Below, one piece after another: positions 27,540 to 36,861 of a stretch of 64,000 nt of DNA (its first letter is position 1; every line of letters begins with the position of its first letter). The position numbers and the translations under genes are program-made. Below the pieces are notes generated by a model. It made no database searches. It was not told the origin of the DNA and saw only the letters and a list, made by a program, of their open reading frames with translations. This DNA comes from Aquimarina algiphila (GTDB lineage: Bacteria; Bacteroidota; Bacteroidia; Flavobacteriales; Flavobacteriaceae): assembly GCF_007489275.1 (NCBI RefSeq), contig NZ_VLNR01000017.1, forward strand, positions 32,140 through 96,139. The letters run 5' to 3'.

Positions 27540-29984
27540 ATGCCTTTAATCAAAAGATTCTTACCTCATTTACTTGTTGTTATAAGTTTTATAATTGCTT
27601 CATTAGCTTATTTTAGCCCGGTTCTAAGTGGAAAAAAAATGAAACAAGGAGATATTGTTCAATATTCCGGAATGGCAAGACAACAAACTGATTTTAGAAA
27701 TCAAACAGGAGAGGAACCATATTGGGCAGACAATGCCTTTGGAGGTATGCCAACTTACCAATTGGGCGCACAGTATCCACATAGTTATGTAAAAAAAATA
27801 GATAGACTTATACGATTTTTACCAAGACCAGCTGATTATTTGTTTTTATATTTTATTGGGTTTTATATTCTTTTATTGGTTTTAAAAATGGATTACAGGC
27901 TTGCTTTTTTAGGAAGTTTGGCTTTTGGTTTTTCTACATATTTTATCATCATATTGGGTGTTGGACACAATGCCAAAGCACATGCCATCGGTTATATGCC
28001 CTTGGTACTTAGTGGTATTATACTCACATTTAGAAAGAAGTACATTTGGGGCTTTCTTTTATTAGCCATATCCATGGCTTTAGAAATTGCTGCCAACCAT
28101 TTTCAGATGACCTACTACTTATTTTTGTTAGTACTTGTTTTGGGAATTTCATACCTAATAGATGCATATAAAAAGAAGGAAATACCTGATTATTTTAAAT
28201 CTCTGGGAGTAATGGTTCTTGCAGTCTTATTTTCTTTGTTACTTAATGCGACCAGCCTTTTAGCAACAAAAGAATATACACAATTTAGTACAAGGGGCGA
28301 TACGGGAATTACGATACAAGCAAATGGAAAAGAGAAAAAAGGTACGGGCTTAGACTTTGATTATATAACACAATATAGTTATGGTAGATTAGAGAGTTTT
28401 AATCTATTTATTCCTCGCTTTATGGGAGGTACGTCTACAGAAAATCTAGGAACAGATTCTAATGTTTATGAAGAATTATTAAGGTTAGGAGTGTCTCCTG
28501 CTCAGGCAAAATCATATACAGAATATGTACCTACCTACTGGGGCGATCAACCATTTGTAGGGGCACCTGCGTATATCGGTGCAACCATATTATTCTTATT
28601 TATTTTAGCATTATTTTTAGTTAAAGGCAGATTAAAATGGTGGATTGTTGGAGGCTCTATTTTAGCATTACTGCTTTCCTGGGGGAAAAATCTGGAATTT
28701 TTCACTAGGTTTTTTATTGACTATTTTCCTTTATACAACAAGTTTAGAGCAGTATCTTCTATACAAGTGATTGTAGAGTTATGCGTTCCCATTTTAGGTG
28801 TTGTGGGAATACATAAATTGCTTAGTAAAGAAGTTCCAGAGGATTCAAAAATAAAAGCTCTAAAATATGCAACGGGAATTGTGGGAGGATTAACGTTAAT
28901 CTTTTTATTGTTTAAGTCTACATTATTTAGTTTTAGCGGACTAGGAGACAGTTTACTATTAGAACAAGGTGGCCCAGATTATCTAAGAGCAATAAAAGAA
29001 GATAGAAAAGCAATATTTACTACCGATACTATACGGTCACTGGTATTAATTTTATTGATTGCAGGAGGATGTTGGCTATATCTGAAAGGAAAATTAAAGG
29101 AGAATCTATTATTAATAGGGGTAGGAGTTTTAATTACTTTGGATTTAGTTCTGGTAGATTGGAACTATGTGAACAAGAGTAATTTTGTGTCCTCTAGAGA
29201 ATTTAACAAACCTTTTATTGCAAATAAAGCAGATGAAGAGATTTTTAAAGATAAAGGACATTTTAGAGTATTTGATTTAACAGCAGATCCGTTTAATTCG
29301 GGTAGAGCAGCATATTTTCATAATGCTTTAGGTGGATATCATTCAGCTAAACCTGGAAGAATGCAGGATTTGTTTGAATTTTATTTGGCTAAAAATGATG
29401 TTGAAGTTATGAATATGCTAAATGTAAAGTATATCATTACTCAGGATGAAGATGGAGTAAAAGCTTTAACTAATCCTTATACTAATGGAAATGCTTGGTT
29501 TGTTTCTGAAGTTAAACAGGTGAGTTCTGCAAACGAGGAAATATTAGCATTGAAGGATTTAGATAACAAAAAACAGGCTGTAATCAATTCTAAATTTAAT
29601 AATGTAATTCCTAAAACTAAGTATACATCAGATAGCTTGGCGTATATAGCATTAACTGCTCATCAACCTAATCATTTGGTATATGAATCTAAAGTTAAAG
29701 AAGAGAGTTTTGCAGTTTTTTCAGAAACATACTATCCAGGTTGGCAAGCTTATATCGATGGAAACCCAGTTGAACATGTTCAGGTAAACTATATGTTAAG
29801 GGGATTACCAATACCTGAAGGACAACATAAAATAGAATTTAAGTTTGAACCCCAGGTAATAAAGACGGGAAGTAGTATTGTTCTGACAAGTTCTATTATC
29901 TTTATTTTATTAATAATTGGAGGTTTTTATTATCAGTATAAAAAAACAGGTAGTTTACTATCTTTACCCAAAGAAGATAAGTAA
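27540..29984 (+). CDS. YfhO family membrane protein
   Basis: An 814-residue integral membrane protein with about 12-14 helices and a large C-terminal extracytoplasmic domain (residues 560-780, containing SETYYPGWQAYIDGNP, the conserved YfhO signature). YfhO proteins have the GT-C-like fold, and in Gram-positives help glycosylate lipoteichoic acid. In Bacteroidota they sit among glycan genes, as here, 8 nt before a glycosyltransferase. Likely role: transfer of sugar from a lipid carrier at the outer face of the inner membrane (inference). Confidence 0.85.
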   Translation: MPLIKRFLPHLLVVISFIIASLAYFSPVLSGKKMKQGDIVQYSGMARQQTDFRNQTGEEPYWADNAFGGMPTYQLGAQYPHSYVKKIDRLIRFLPRPADYLFLYFIGFYILLLVLKMDYRLAFLGSLAFGFSTYFIIILGVGHNAKAHAIGYMPLVLSGIILTFRKKYIWGFLLLAISMALEIAANHFQMTYYLFLLVLVLGISYLIDAYKKKEIPDYFKSLGVMVLAVLFSLLLNATSLLATKEYTQFSTRGDTGITIQANGKEKKGTGLDFDYITQYSYGRLESFNLFIPRFMGGTSTENLGTDSNVYEELLRLGVSPAQAKSYTEYVPTYWGDQPFVGAPAYIGATILFLFILALFLVKGRLKWWIVGGSILALLLSWGKNLEFFTRFFIDYFPLYNKFRAVSSIQVIVELCVPILGVVGIHKLLSKEVPEDSKIKALKYATGIVGGLTLIFLLFKSTLFSFSGLGDSLLLEQGGPDYLRAIKEDRKAIFTTDTIRSLVLILLIAGGCWLYLKGKLKENLLLIGVGVLITLDLVLVDWNYVNKSNFVSSREFNKPFIANKADEEIFKDKGHFRVFDLTADPFNSGRAAYFHNALGGYHSAKPGRMQDLFEFYLAKNDVEVMNMLNVKYIITQDEDGVKALTNPYTNGNAWFVSEVKQVSSANEEILALKDLDNKKQAVINSKFNNVIPKTKYTSDSLAYIALTAHQPNHLVYESKVKEESFAVFSETYYPGWQAYIDGNPVEHVQVNYMLRGLPIPEGQHKIEFKFEPQVIKTGSSIVLTSSIIFILLIIGGFYYQYKKTGSLLSLPKEDK

Positions 29985-29992
29985 ATAAGATT

Positions 29993-31279
29993 TTGAAAGT
30001 TCTGATTATTACATATTATTGGCCACCTGCAGGTGGCCCTGGAGTACAGCGGTGGTTAAAGTTTGTAAAATATTTCAGAGAATTTGATATAGAACCAGTA
30101 GTTTATGTACCAGAAAACCCAACATACCCTTTAGTAGATGATTCTTTACTATCAGAAATTCCAGAAGGAATAACTATTCTTAAACATTCTATTTTTGAAC
30201 CTTATCGTTTCGCTCAAATCTTCTCAAAGAAAGAAGCTAAAACCATAAGTAAAGGAATTATTGCAAATAAAGAAAAGCAATCTTTTATTCAAAGGTTACT
30301 ATTATTTATACGAGGCAACTTTTTTATCCCCGATGCTCGTAAGTTTTGGGTAAAACCCTCAGTAAAATATTTGACAGATTATATAAGAGAACATGATATT
30401 AAGTCTGTAGTAACAACAGGTCCGCCGCATAGTGTACACCTCATAGGGAAGGAGTTAAAACAAATTTTGGGAGTAAAATGGCTATCTGATTTTAGGGATC
30501 CGTGGACTACTATCGGATATCATGATAAATTAAAGTTAACCAAACGATCTATATATAAACATAAAAAGTTAGAAAGAGATGTTCTGGAAAGGGCTAATCA
30601 CATAGTCGTTACTAGTTTTACTACTCAAAAAGAATTTAATGAGATTACAACCACCCCCGTTTCTGTAATCACAAATGGGTACGATATAGAAAAAGTAGAA
30701 AAGACTATTCTGGATTCTCATTTTACAATTTCGCATATCGGGTCTTTATTATCGGGGAGAAATCCAATACATTTATGGAATGTATTGTCAGAATTAGTAA
30801 AAGAAAATGAAACTTTTGCCCAATCGTTTAGATTACAATTAGTAGGAGCGGTAAGTGACGATGTGTTATCCTCAATAAAGGAATCTGGGTTATCAGATTT
30901 TTTGATGTTAAAAGGATATGTTCCTCATGCTGAGGCAGTCAAGATTCAGAGAAGTTCTCAGGTTTTGCTATTAATTGAAATTGATAGCGAAGAAACCAAA
31001 AGTATTATTCCGGGTAAACTATTCGAATATATGGTTTCAAAAAGACCTATTTTAGCTATTGGCCCTAAAGATGCAGATGTATCCAGATTGATTTCTGAAA
31101 CTAGCTCAGGATCTTTTTTTGAATACCATGAATATGAAGGGATAAAAACACAAATACAAGAATACTTTTATCAGTTTCAAAAAGAAACATTAATATCTGG
31201 GGTTGACGGAATAGAAAAATATAGTAGGAGGGAGCTAACTAGGGAATTTGCTGAAATACTACGGCAGCTGGTTAAATAA
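29993..31279 (+). CDS. Glycosyltransferase family 4 protein (TTG start)
   Basis: A 428-residue GT-B glycosyltransferase. The frame must start at TTG (29993), because the very next residues KVLIITYYWPPAGGPGVQRW are the conserved N-terminus of this GT4 group and no ATG precedes them. The C-terminal nucleotide-sugar site is visible as IIPGKLFEYMVSKRPILAIG near residues 340-360. It is 8 nt after yfhO, so translation is probably coupled. The sugar and acceptor are unknown. Confidence 0.85.
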   Translation: MKVLIITYYWPPAGGPGVQRWLKFVKYFREFDIEPVVYVPENPTYPLVDDSLLSEIPEGITILKHSIFEPYRFAQIFSKKEAKTISKGIIANKEKQSFIQRLLLFIRGNFFIPDARKFWVKPSVKYLTDYIREHDIKSVVTTGPPHSVHLIGKELKQILGVKWLSDFRDPWTTIGYHDKLKLTKRSIYKHKKLERDVLERANHIVVTSFTTQKEFNEITTTPVSVITNGYDIEKVEKTILDSHFTISHIGSLLSGRNPIHLWNVLSELVKENETFAQSFRLQLVGAVSDDVLSSIKESGLSDFLMLKGYVPHAEAVKIQRSSQVLLLIEIDSEETKSIIPGKLFEYMVSKRPILAIGPKDADVSRLISETSSGSFFEYHEYEGIKTQIQEYFYQFQKETLISGVDGIEKYSRRELTREFAEILRQLVK

Positions 31280-31314
31280 CATTGGAAATTTAAAAAATGA
31301 GACTTTAATAAGTA

Positions 31315-32775
31315 ATGGGAGTAGTTGTTAATCAGACTGTTAAAAATGTAATTATTACTTGCCTTGGGTTTGGTATTGGAGCAATTAATACACTGTTCTT
31401 ATATACTAATTTCATGGAAAAAGAATATTATGGACTAGTTTCCTATCTTCTTTCTGCCTCGAATCTTATATGGCCCCTAATGGCCTTTGGTGTACACAAT
31501 ACTTTAATCAAGTTTTTTTCTTCATATGCTGATGATAATCAACAACATAAATTTCTTACTTTAATGCTAATTTTACCTTCCATAATTGCATTAATTTTGG
31601 GGACAATAGGAATCCTGTTTTATACTACTATTTTAGAGTTTTTTGAAGAAGAGAATACAATTATACAACCTTATGTGTGGACAATTTTTGTCATAGCATT
31701 CGCTTTATCTTATTTTGAAGTATTCTTTGCCTGGTCCAAGGTAAAACTCAAAAGTGTTTTTGGAAACTTTATAAAGGAATTATTTCTTAGAATATGTATA
31801 AGTATCCTTTTATTCCTGGTGTATTTTAAAATACTCACACCTGATCAATTTATATATGCACTAGTGGTTGCATGTCTGTTAAGAATGGTAATTATGCAAT
31901 TATATGCATTTAGATTACATCGTATTACATTAAGTTTTTCTCTGCCAGAAAATTATAAAGCAGTATTTAAGTATTCTACACTTATTCTAATTGCAGGATC
32001 AGTGGCTACGTTATTGATCGATTTGGATAAAACGATGATAGAACGATATCTTCCAATAGAATATGTCGCAAAATATGGGATATGTGCATATATAGCAAGT
32101 GTGATCATTATTCCTTCTAGAGCAATGCATCAAATTACGTATCCTTTGACTGCTAAATTGATTAATGAAAATGCTAAGAAAAAATTACGTGACTTATACA
32201 AAAAGAGTTCGTTAAATCTATTAGCAACTAGCGGGTTATTGTTTGTATTGATTATCTGTAATGTGAGCCAATTGTTTGAAATTATTCCTGATGAATATGA
32301 ATTATTTATTTGGGTAGTCATTTTGATTGGAAGTGCTAAATTATTTGACAATCTATTGGGAAATAACAATTCGATTTTATACAGCTCAGATTATTATAGA
32401 ATTATTTTATATATAGGAATAGGAATGGCAATTCTTACAGTTGTATTAAATATTCTTTGTATTCCGGTTTTTGGAGTTACAGGAGCAGCAATTGCAACCT
32501 TTGTAGCTGTTTCTTGTTATAATATGGCTAAAGTATGGATAGTGTATAAAAAATTTAATATGCATCCATTTTCTAAAAAAACCTTTTTAACGCTCCTATT
32601 GATTTTAGGTTATGTATTTGGGTTTTATTTTTGGGATTTACCATTTCATCCTTTTATGAATATAACTATTAAAAGTATTTTAATAAGTTTAAGTTATACT
32701 ATAATTCTTTATGCGTTAACGATATCTCCTGATTTAAATGTTTTAATTAAGAACAGTATAAATAAATTAAGATAG
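31315..32775 (+). CDS. Oligosaccharide flippase / polysaccharide biosynthesis protein (MOP superfamily)
   Basis: A 486-residue membrane protein with about 12-14 hydrophobic helices, of the Wzx/Polysacc_synt type. It begins MGVVVNQTVKNVIITCLGFG, with the family's typical first-helix pattern. It would move lipid-linked glycans across the inner membrane. It is the last gene of the DUF4834-YfhO-GT4-flippase cluster, 35 nt after the glycosyltransferase, and ends at a hairpin. Confidence 0.85.
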   Translation: MGVVVNQTVKNVIITCLGFGIGAINTLFLYTNFMEKEYYGLVSYLLSASNLIWPLMAFGVHNTLIKFFSSYADDNQQHKFLTLMLILPSIIALILGTIGILFYTTILEFFEEENTIIQPYVWTIFVIAFALSYFEVFFAWSKVKLKSVFGNFIKELFLRICISILLFLVYFKILTPDQFIYALVVACLLRMVIMQLYAFRLHRITLSFSLPENYKAVFKYSTLILIAGSVATLLIDLDKTMIERYLPIEYVAKYGICAYIASVIIIPSRAMHQITYPLTAKLINENAKKKLRDLYKKSSLNLLATSGLLFVLIICNVSQLFEIIPDEYELFIWVVILIGSAKLFDNLLGNNNSILYSSDYYRIILYIGIGMAILTVVLNILCIPVFGVTGAAIATFVAVSCYNMAKVWIVYKKFNMHPFSKKTFLTLLLILGYVFGFYFWDLPFHPFMNITIKSILISLSYTIILYALTISPDLNVLIKNSINKLR

Positions 32776-32789
32776 TAGAATTCAAAAAG

Positions 32790-32823
32790 AAAATCCCCAG
32801 AGCATTCTACTCTAAGGGATTTT
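32790..32823. terminator. Bidirectional terminator between the flippase gene and the 16-residue-repeat protein
   Basis: AAAATCCC / GGGATTTT with an inner AGAG / CTCT pairing. It serves the plus-strand flippase and the minus-strand gene ending at 32866. Confidence 0.8.
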
Positions 32824-32837
32824 CCAACTAACCAACC
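32824..32837 (-). other. Conserved 3'-UTR element GGTTGGTTAGTTGG
   Basis: On the minus strand it lies between the stop at 32866 and the terminator hairpin. Near-copies sit at the same place after the paralogous gene (42352-42363) and in the candidate small RNA (42066-42073). Confidence 0.5.
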
Positions 32838-32865
32838 AAAAAAATAAATGTTGTTATATGTCTTC

Positions 32866-34173
32866 TTAGCTTCTGCTTCTGGAAGAACGAGAACGAGAGT
32901 TATTCGATCTTGTACTTCTTGAAGTATTACTTCTTTGTCTATTTACTTGAGCTTTGGATCTACTTGTTCCTCTGCTTCTATATTGACTGTTATTAGAACG
33001 TTTTGTTACATTTCCAGAGTAATTTCTAGAAGAACTTTTCTGTCTCTGTGCCTGATTTGTTCGAGCAGCAGGTTTTTGAGTTCTAATACTTCTGTTATAT
33101 TTTGCTCTATTATTATTTCTAGATGATGTACTAGCTACAGCATTTCTATTTCTTTGTGTAGTCTGTACTCTTTGTCTAGTTGGAGTACTTCTGTTATTAG
33201 ATTGTACTCTTTGCTTGTTCTGAACATTTCTACTCACAGAACGAGTTCTTGTATTTGGTGTTACAGAACGAGTTCTATTCACATTTTTACCAGTATTATA
33301 ATTAGATCTACTTCTTGTAGCATTTCTGGTGTTATATGTTTTTGATCTGCTTCTATCTGCATAACGAGTATTATAATTATTAGATCTACTACGATTTATT
33401 TTACTATAGTTACGATCATTTCTTTTGTACATTGCTGTTCTGTGACCTCGAGTTCTATATGTTATACCTCTTGCGCTAGAACCTCTATATCCTCTGCGAT
33501 AATTAGTTACTCTACTATGTGGTCTGTAATAGTTACGACTTCTATATGATCTCTGGTAATATCCATCATAGTAATTGTTTCTATATACAGTATAAGAACA
33601 TCTATACGGTGTATAATATCTTCTGTATGGTCTTTCATACACAATACATCTACTTACTACTGGTACTGTAAAATATGCATGAAATGGTCTATATACATAA
33701 CGCCTGTTGTAACTATTGATATAACCAGTACAGTTTAAGAAATTACCATAATTATTATAATGTACATATAATCCACCAACTCTAGATATACGACCATAAT
33801 TGTTATAGTTTATATATATATCACCAGCCTGTATAATTCTTCCATAGTAATCATAAAAAATAGGAGTATCTTCTATCTGTACCACGGCTCCATAATCATC
33901 ATATTGTACATACGAATCATAATTGTAACCAGAATTAAAACTTATATTCACTCCCGGAGTATTAACACCAACACTTACACCACCTCGTTGTCCATTAAGA
34001 TAAAAATCAAATTGTCCATCTGCATAAATCGAAAAGTCGATTCCTCCTTCAGAAAAAATAAATGATTTTCCATAGTTAGAATATCTAGCCGTCGATTCGA
34101 TATTCGTTTCGGATGCATTAGCAGTAAATGAAGCTAATAATAAACCTGTAAAAAGTAAAACAAAATTTTTCAT
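32866..34173 (-). CDS. Secreted 16-residue-repeat protein with Arg/Ser/Asn-rich tail (paralog 1)
   Basis: A 435-residue exported protein I cannot assign to a family. After the signal peptide (cut near ANASE) there is a motif FIFSEGGIDFSIYADGQFDF (residues 38-57), then 16-residue units such as FYDYYGRIIQAGDIYI, NYNNYGRISRVGGLYV and HYNNYGNFLNCTGYIN. A Tyr/Arg-rich segment follows, and the last ~230 residues are almost entirely Arg, Ser, Asn, Thr and Gln, which should be disordered and strongly basic. The gene at 42380 has the same front half. A sigma-54-like promoter lies 57 nt upstream. Confidence 0.75.
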   Translation of the reverse strand: MKNFVLLFTGLLLASFTANASETNIESTARYSNYGKSFIFSEGGIDFSIYADGQFDFYLNGQRGGVSVGVNTPGVNISFNSGYNYDSYVQYDDYGAVVQIEDTPIFYDYYGRIIQAGDIYINYNNYGRISRVGGLYVHYNNYGNFLNCTGYINSYNRRYVYRPFHAYFTVPVVSRCIVYERPYRRYYTPYRCSYTVYRNNYYDGYYQRSYRSRNYYRPHSRVTNYRRGYRGSSARGITYRTRGHRTAMYKRNDRNYSKINRSRSNNYNTRYADRSRSKTYNTRNATRSRSNYNTGKNVNRTRSVTPNTRTRSVSRNVQNKQRVQSNNRSTPTRQRVQTTQRNRNAVASTSSRNNNRAKYNRSIRTQKPAARTNQAQRQKSSSRNYSGNVTKRSNNSQYRSRGTSRSKAQVNRQRSNTSRSTRSNNSRSRSSRSRS

Positions 34174-34229
34174 AATCTGTGGTTTTAAAATGAACGTTGA
34201 AATTGATTTTCAACTTCACTTTTATAGTA

Positions 34230-34244
34230 TCAAGCAGCGTGCCA
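34230..34244 (-). promoter_or_regulatory. Sigma-54-like promoter of paralog 1
   Basis: Minus strand TGGCACGCTGCTTGA: the -24 GG and -12 region have the correct 12-nt register of TGGCACG-N4-TTGC, with A for the final C. The leader to the ATG would be about 45 nt. The same sequence type precedes the paralog at 43048. Confidence 0.65.
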
Positions 34245-34351
34245 AAAAAAATAGACTTATGTGATTAGATTTTTTAGAATAGTTAATTTTTAAATTAAAA
34301 TATTGATAAACAGTGACTTGTAATTTGTTTTTTGTAAAAACTGAATTCGTA

Positions 34352-34383
34352 GTAGGGTATTTATCTAACTATTTGTTTTAGAG
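34352..34383 (+). promoter_or_regulatory. 32-bp GTAGGG element, copy A
   Basis: Begins GTAGGGTATTTAT and ends ATTTGTTTTAGAG; the two 13-bp ends are identical to copy B at 35084 and the 6-bp middle is variable. It is 35 nt before the beta-barrel gene start. The -7 part does not fit TAnnTTTG, which suggests an alternative sigma factor or an activator site. Confidence 0.6.
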
Positions 34384-34418
34384 GTGTAAAATTTTAATAC
34401 AAGTTATAAAGCAGGAAT

Positions 34419-35015
34419 ATGAAAAAAATATATTTGAGCATATTTATAGGATTATTAACCGTAGTATCATTAAATGCTCAGGAAACAGTACATGATAATA
34501 ATAAAGAAGAAAATACATTTATGCCTAAAAATATAATTAAAGTATTTCCATTAAATGCATTGATTGGTGAGATTGGTATAGGGTATGAACGAGTTATTAA
34601 ACCCAAAACGTCACTAAACTTTACCTTGATTCAGGAATTTAGAAAGGATGAAATTTTTAATACTGCATTATCTGTAAGAGATTATTACATTTTTTTTGAA
34701 GCAGATATGAGATTCTATTTGTCAAAATACAAAAAAGCACCCGAAGGATGGTTCGTAAGTGGTGGGTTATTGGGAGAGTATAATTATCGTAAATATAAAA
34801 GTAGGATTAATAATCAAGCTGTGGATTTTGAATGGCTTCAGATAGGTGGCTCTGGTAAAATGGGATACCAGTGGATGTTTAAGAAAGGATTAAAAGGGTT
34901 GACTATAGAAGTAGCTGGGGGAGCACGGTATAGAACTGCTGTAAATATATTTGATAAAGGATTTTCAGACGGATTTACCCCCGTTGTAGATTTCACAATC
35001 GGATACTCATGGTAA
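34419..35015 (+). CDS. Outer-membrane beta-barrel protein (DUF3575-like)
   Basis: A 198-residue exported protein with a signal peptide (residues 1-20, cut near NAQET). The remainder alternates aromatic and polar residues as in an eight-stranded barrel, with NALIGEIGIGYERVIKPKTS near the start (the DUF3575-type motif) and a terminal TIGYSW as in many outer-membrane barrels. Function unknown. It shares a 32-bp promoter element with the sigma-factor operon that follows 245 bp later, so they are probably controlled together. Confidence 0.7.
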   Translation: MKKIYLSIFIGLLTVVSLNAQETVHDNNKEENTFMPKNIIKVFPLNALIGEIGIGYERVIKPKTSLNFTLIQEFRKDEIFNTALSVRDYYIFFEADMRFYLSKYKKAPEGWFVSGGLLGEYNYRKYKSRINNQAVDFEWLQIGGSGKMGYQWMFKKGLKGLTIEVAGGARYRTAVNIFDKGFSDGFTPVVDFTIGYSW

Positions 35016-35083
35016 CAATTTAGTATGTATTTATACTTTATAATAGAGTACTAAATAATTTACTTTTATTTTTTGAATTTTGG

Positions 35084-35115
35084 GTAGGGTATTTATGAAT
35101 TCATTTGTTTTAGAG
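35084..35115 (+). promoter_or_regulatory. 32-bp GTAGGG element, copy B
   Basis: GTAGGGTATTTAT, six variable bases, then ATTTGTTTTAGAG, about 145 nt upstream of the ECF sigma start. It matches copy A at 27 of 32 positions. If it is the sigma factor's own promoter, the operon is autoregulated. Confidence 0.6.
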
Positions 35116-35260
35116 TTGTGAAACATAGTTTCAGTAACTTTAGATTTACCCCAATATCTATTTATGAATTATGATATTCATAGTAATAATGGTAATTTAA
35201 TAGCTATATAGAACCGTTAACCTTTTATATTAAAATATAACTGACTTAAATTTTTTGACA

Positions 35261-35779
35261 ATGCCAGAGAAAGTAATTAGTGTTTGCGAAGAAAAAATAT
35301 ATGAACAATTATACCGTGAACACGCAGAAAAGATATGTTATTATCTCTACTATAAATATGGCGATATGGAAAAAGCTCAGGATATTGTTCAGGATAGTTT
35401 CGCCAAATTATGGATTAATTGTTCAAAAATACTTTTTGGTGCAGCTAAAAGTTTTCTTTATAAAATAGCTAATAATGCTTCAATCAATGCTATCGTGCAT
35501 CAAAAGACAGTTTTAAAATACCAGGAAATAGAGCAAAAAACATATACGAATGAATCGCCAGAATTTCAGATGGAAGAAAAAGAATTTATGCATCGCTTAA
35601 ATATGGCTATTTCTGGTTTAAAAGAAGGACAACGTGAAGTTTTTCTATTGAATAGAATAGAAAAGAAAACCTACAAAGAAATTGCAGAAATGCTTGGAAT
35701 CTCTGTAAAAGCTGTAGAAAAACGAATGCATCTGGCATTAGTTATTTTAAGAAAAAAAATAAAAACACCTAATCTGTAA
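35261..35779 (+). CDS. ECF RNA polymerase sigma factor (FecI-like)
   Basis: A 172-residue sigma-70 family protein from the ATG at 35261. Region 2 is at residues 10-75 (LYREHAEKICYYLYYKYGDM, DIVQDSFAKLW) and region 4 at 110-165 (GLKEGQREVFLLNRIEKKTY then KEIAEMLGISVKAVEKRM). It directs RNA polymerase to the genes controlled by the outer-membrane receptor in the same operon. Its stop is 3 nt before a 52-aa mini gene, then fecR and the TonB receptor, forming a tight operon. The leader is about 145 nt long. Confidence 0.9.
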   Translation: MPEKVISVCEEKIYEQLYREHAEKICYYLYYKYGDMEKAQDIVQDSFAKLWINCSKILFGAAKSFLYKIANNASINAIVHQKTVLKYQEIEQKTYTNESPEFQMEEKEFMHRLNMAISGLKEGQREVFLLNRIEKKTYKEIAEMLGISVKAVEKRMHLALVILRKKIKTPNL

Positions 35780-35782
35780 AAT

Positions 35783-35941
35783 ATGAATTTTTTAGATCCA
35801 CATTATCAAAATGAATTTTTGGCTAAATGGATATATGGTGAACTTACAACGAAGGAACTTAATTCGTTCGTTAATTCAACTTTATATAAGAATTTAGTGT
35901 TTTCACCTTTATCCGATGATGACTCTATAAAAGAAAGTTAA
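35783..35941 (+). CDS. 52-aa protein resembling the FecR anti-sigma N-terminal domain
   Basis: Encodes MNFLDPHYQNEFLAKWIYGE and 32 more residues. Its FLAKWIYGELTTKELNSF aligns with FLGKWLSGELSNEERKAF of the adjacent FecR, including F, L, K, W, GEL, E and F at the same spacing. In FecR proteins this region holds the cytoplasmic sigma-binding domain. The mini protein has no membrane segment. It starts 3 nt after the sigma gene and its TAA overlaps the ATG of fecR, so it is translated within the operon. It may be a second, soluble anti-sigma or a relic. Confidence 0.7.
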   Translation: MNFLDPHYQNEFLAKWIYGELTTKELNSFVNSTLYKNLVFSPLSDDDSIKES

Positions 35942-36861
35942 TGAAAAGTGATATGAATAAAGATGATTTTTTAGGAAAATGGTTATCTGGAGAGCTTTCT
36001 AATGAAGAACGTAAAGCCTTTGAAAACTCAGAAGACTATTTGGCATATAAAGATATATTAAAAGGAGTAGAACGACTTGAAAGACCTGTGTTCGATGTAG
36101 AAAAAGGTTTAAAAGAACAAAAGATCTACAATGCTTCATATAATAAATCCAAAAGTTCAAAAGTGATTAAACTTCGAACATGGATGTATAGTGCTGCAGC
36201 GGTAATTTTGGTTATTATTGGATTGAGGACTATATTTTTTCAAGATGTTAGAATACGTACTGAAATGGCGCAAACTCAAACAATAACACTACCTGATAAT
36301 TCTGTAGTGACTCTAAACGCAGATTCTTCTTTAAAATATGATAAAGATTCTTTTACAGAAGATAGAGTACTTCAATTACAAGGAGAAGCTTTTTTTGATG
36401 TAAGCAAAGGATCCACATTTACAGTGAGTACCAAAAATGGGGAAATTACCGTTTTGGGCACCGAATTTGACGTATATTCCAGAAATACAAAATTAGAAGT
36501 GCATTGCTTCGAGGGTAAAGTGAGTGTTAAGAAAGATGACAATGAGGTTATTCTTACCCAGGGAAAGGCTACCAGATCCAATGAAAATGAAAGCCTGTCT
36601 TTATTTGAAATTACAAAACTAAAACCAGATTGGTTACATGGAAAAAGTAGTTTTTATGAAGTATCTCTTGACCAACTTATAAAAGAATTAGAAAGACAGT
36701 ATAACATTAAAATTAATACAGGAAACGTAGATGTAAAAAGAGTATTTACAGGTTTCTTTAATCATGATGATCTAGAAACCGCTCTACGTACTAGTTTTGA
36801 CCCTATGAATATTAGTTATACATTTGAAGGAGAAAAAATTATAGCCCTAAAGAATAAGTGA
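35941..36861 (+). CDS. fecR: FecR family anti-sigma factor
   Basis: A 306-residue single-pass inner-membrane protein. The anti-sigma domain is residues 8-60, the membrane helix about 81-100 (WMYSAAAVILVIIGLRTIFF), the FecR periplasmic domain about 105-215 (TQTITLPDNSVVTLNADSSL, LQGEAFFDVSKG, GTEFDVYS) and the C-terminal STN-like DUF4974 to residue 306. It relays the state of the TonB receptor to the sigma factor. Its start overlaps the mini gene stop, and its own stop overlaps the receptor start. Confidence 0.92.
   Translation: MKSDMNKDDFLGKWLSGELSNEERKAFENSEDYLAYKDILKGVERLERPVFDVEKGLKEQKIYNASYNKSKSSKVIKLRTWMYSAAAVILVIIGLRTIFFQDVRIRTEMAQTQTITLPDNSVVTLNADSSLKYDKDSFTEDRVLQLQGEAFFDVSKGSTFTVSTKNGEITVLGTEFDVYSRNTKLEVHCFEGKVSVKKDDNEVILTQGKATRSNENESLSLFEITKLKPDWLHGKSSFYEVSLDQLIKELERQYNIKINTGNVDVKRVFTGFFNHDDLETALRTSFDPMNISYTFEGEKIIALKNK

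Noticed and set aside
32935..33345. Open frames rich in Ser, Ile and Cys on the plus strand
   Set aside because: Antisense to the Arg/Ser/Asn-rich tail of repeat protein 1; no start context or family.
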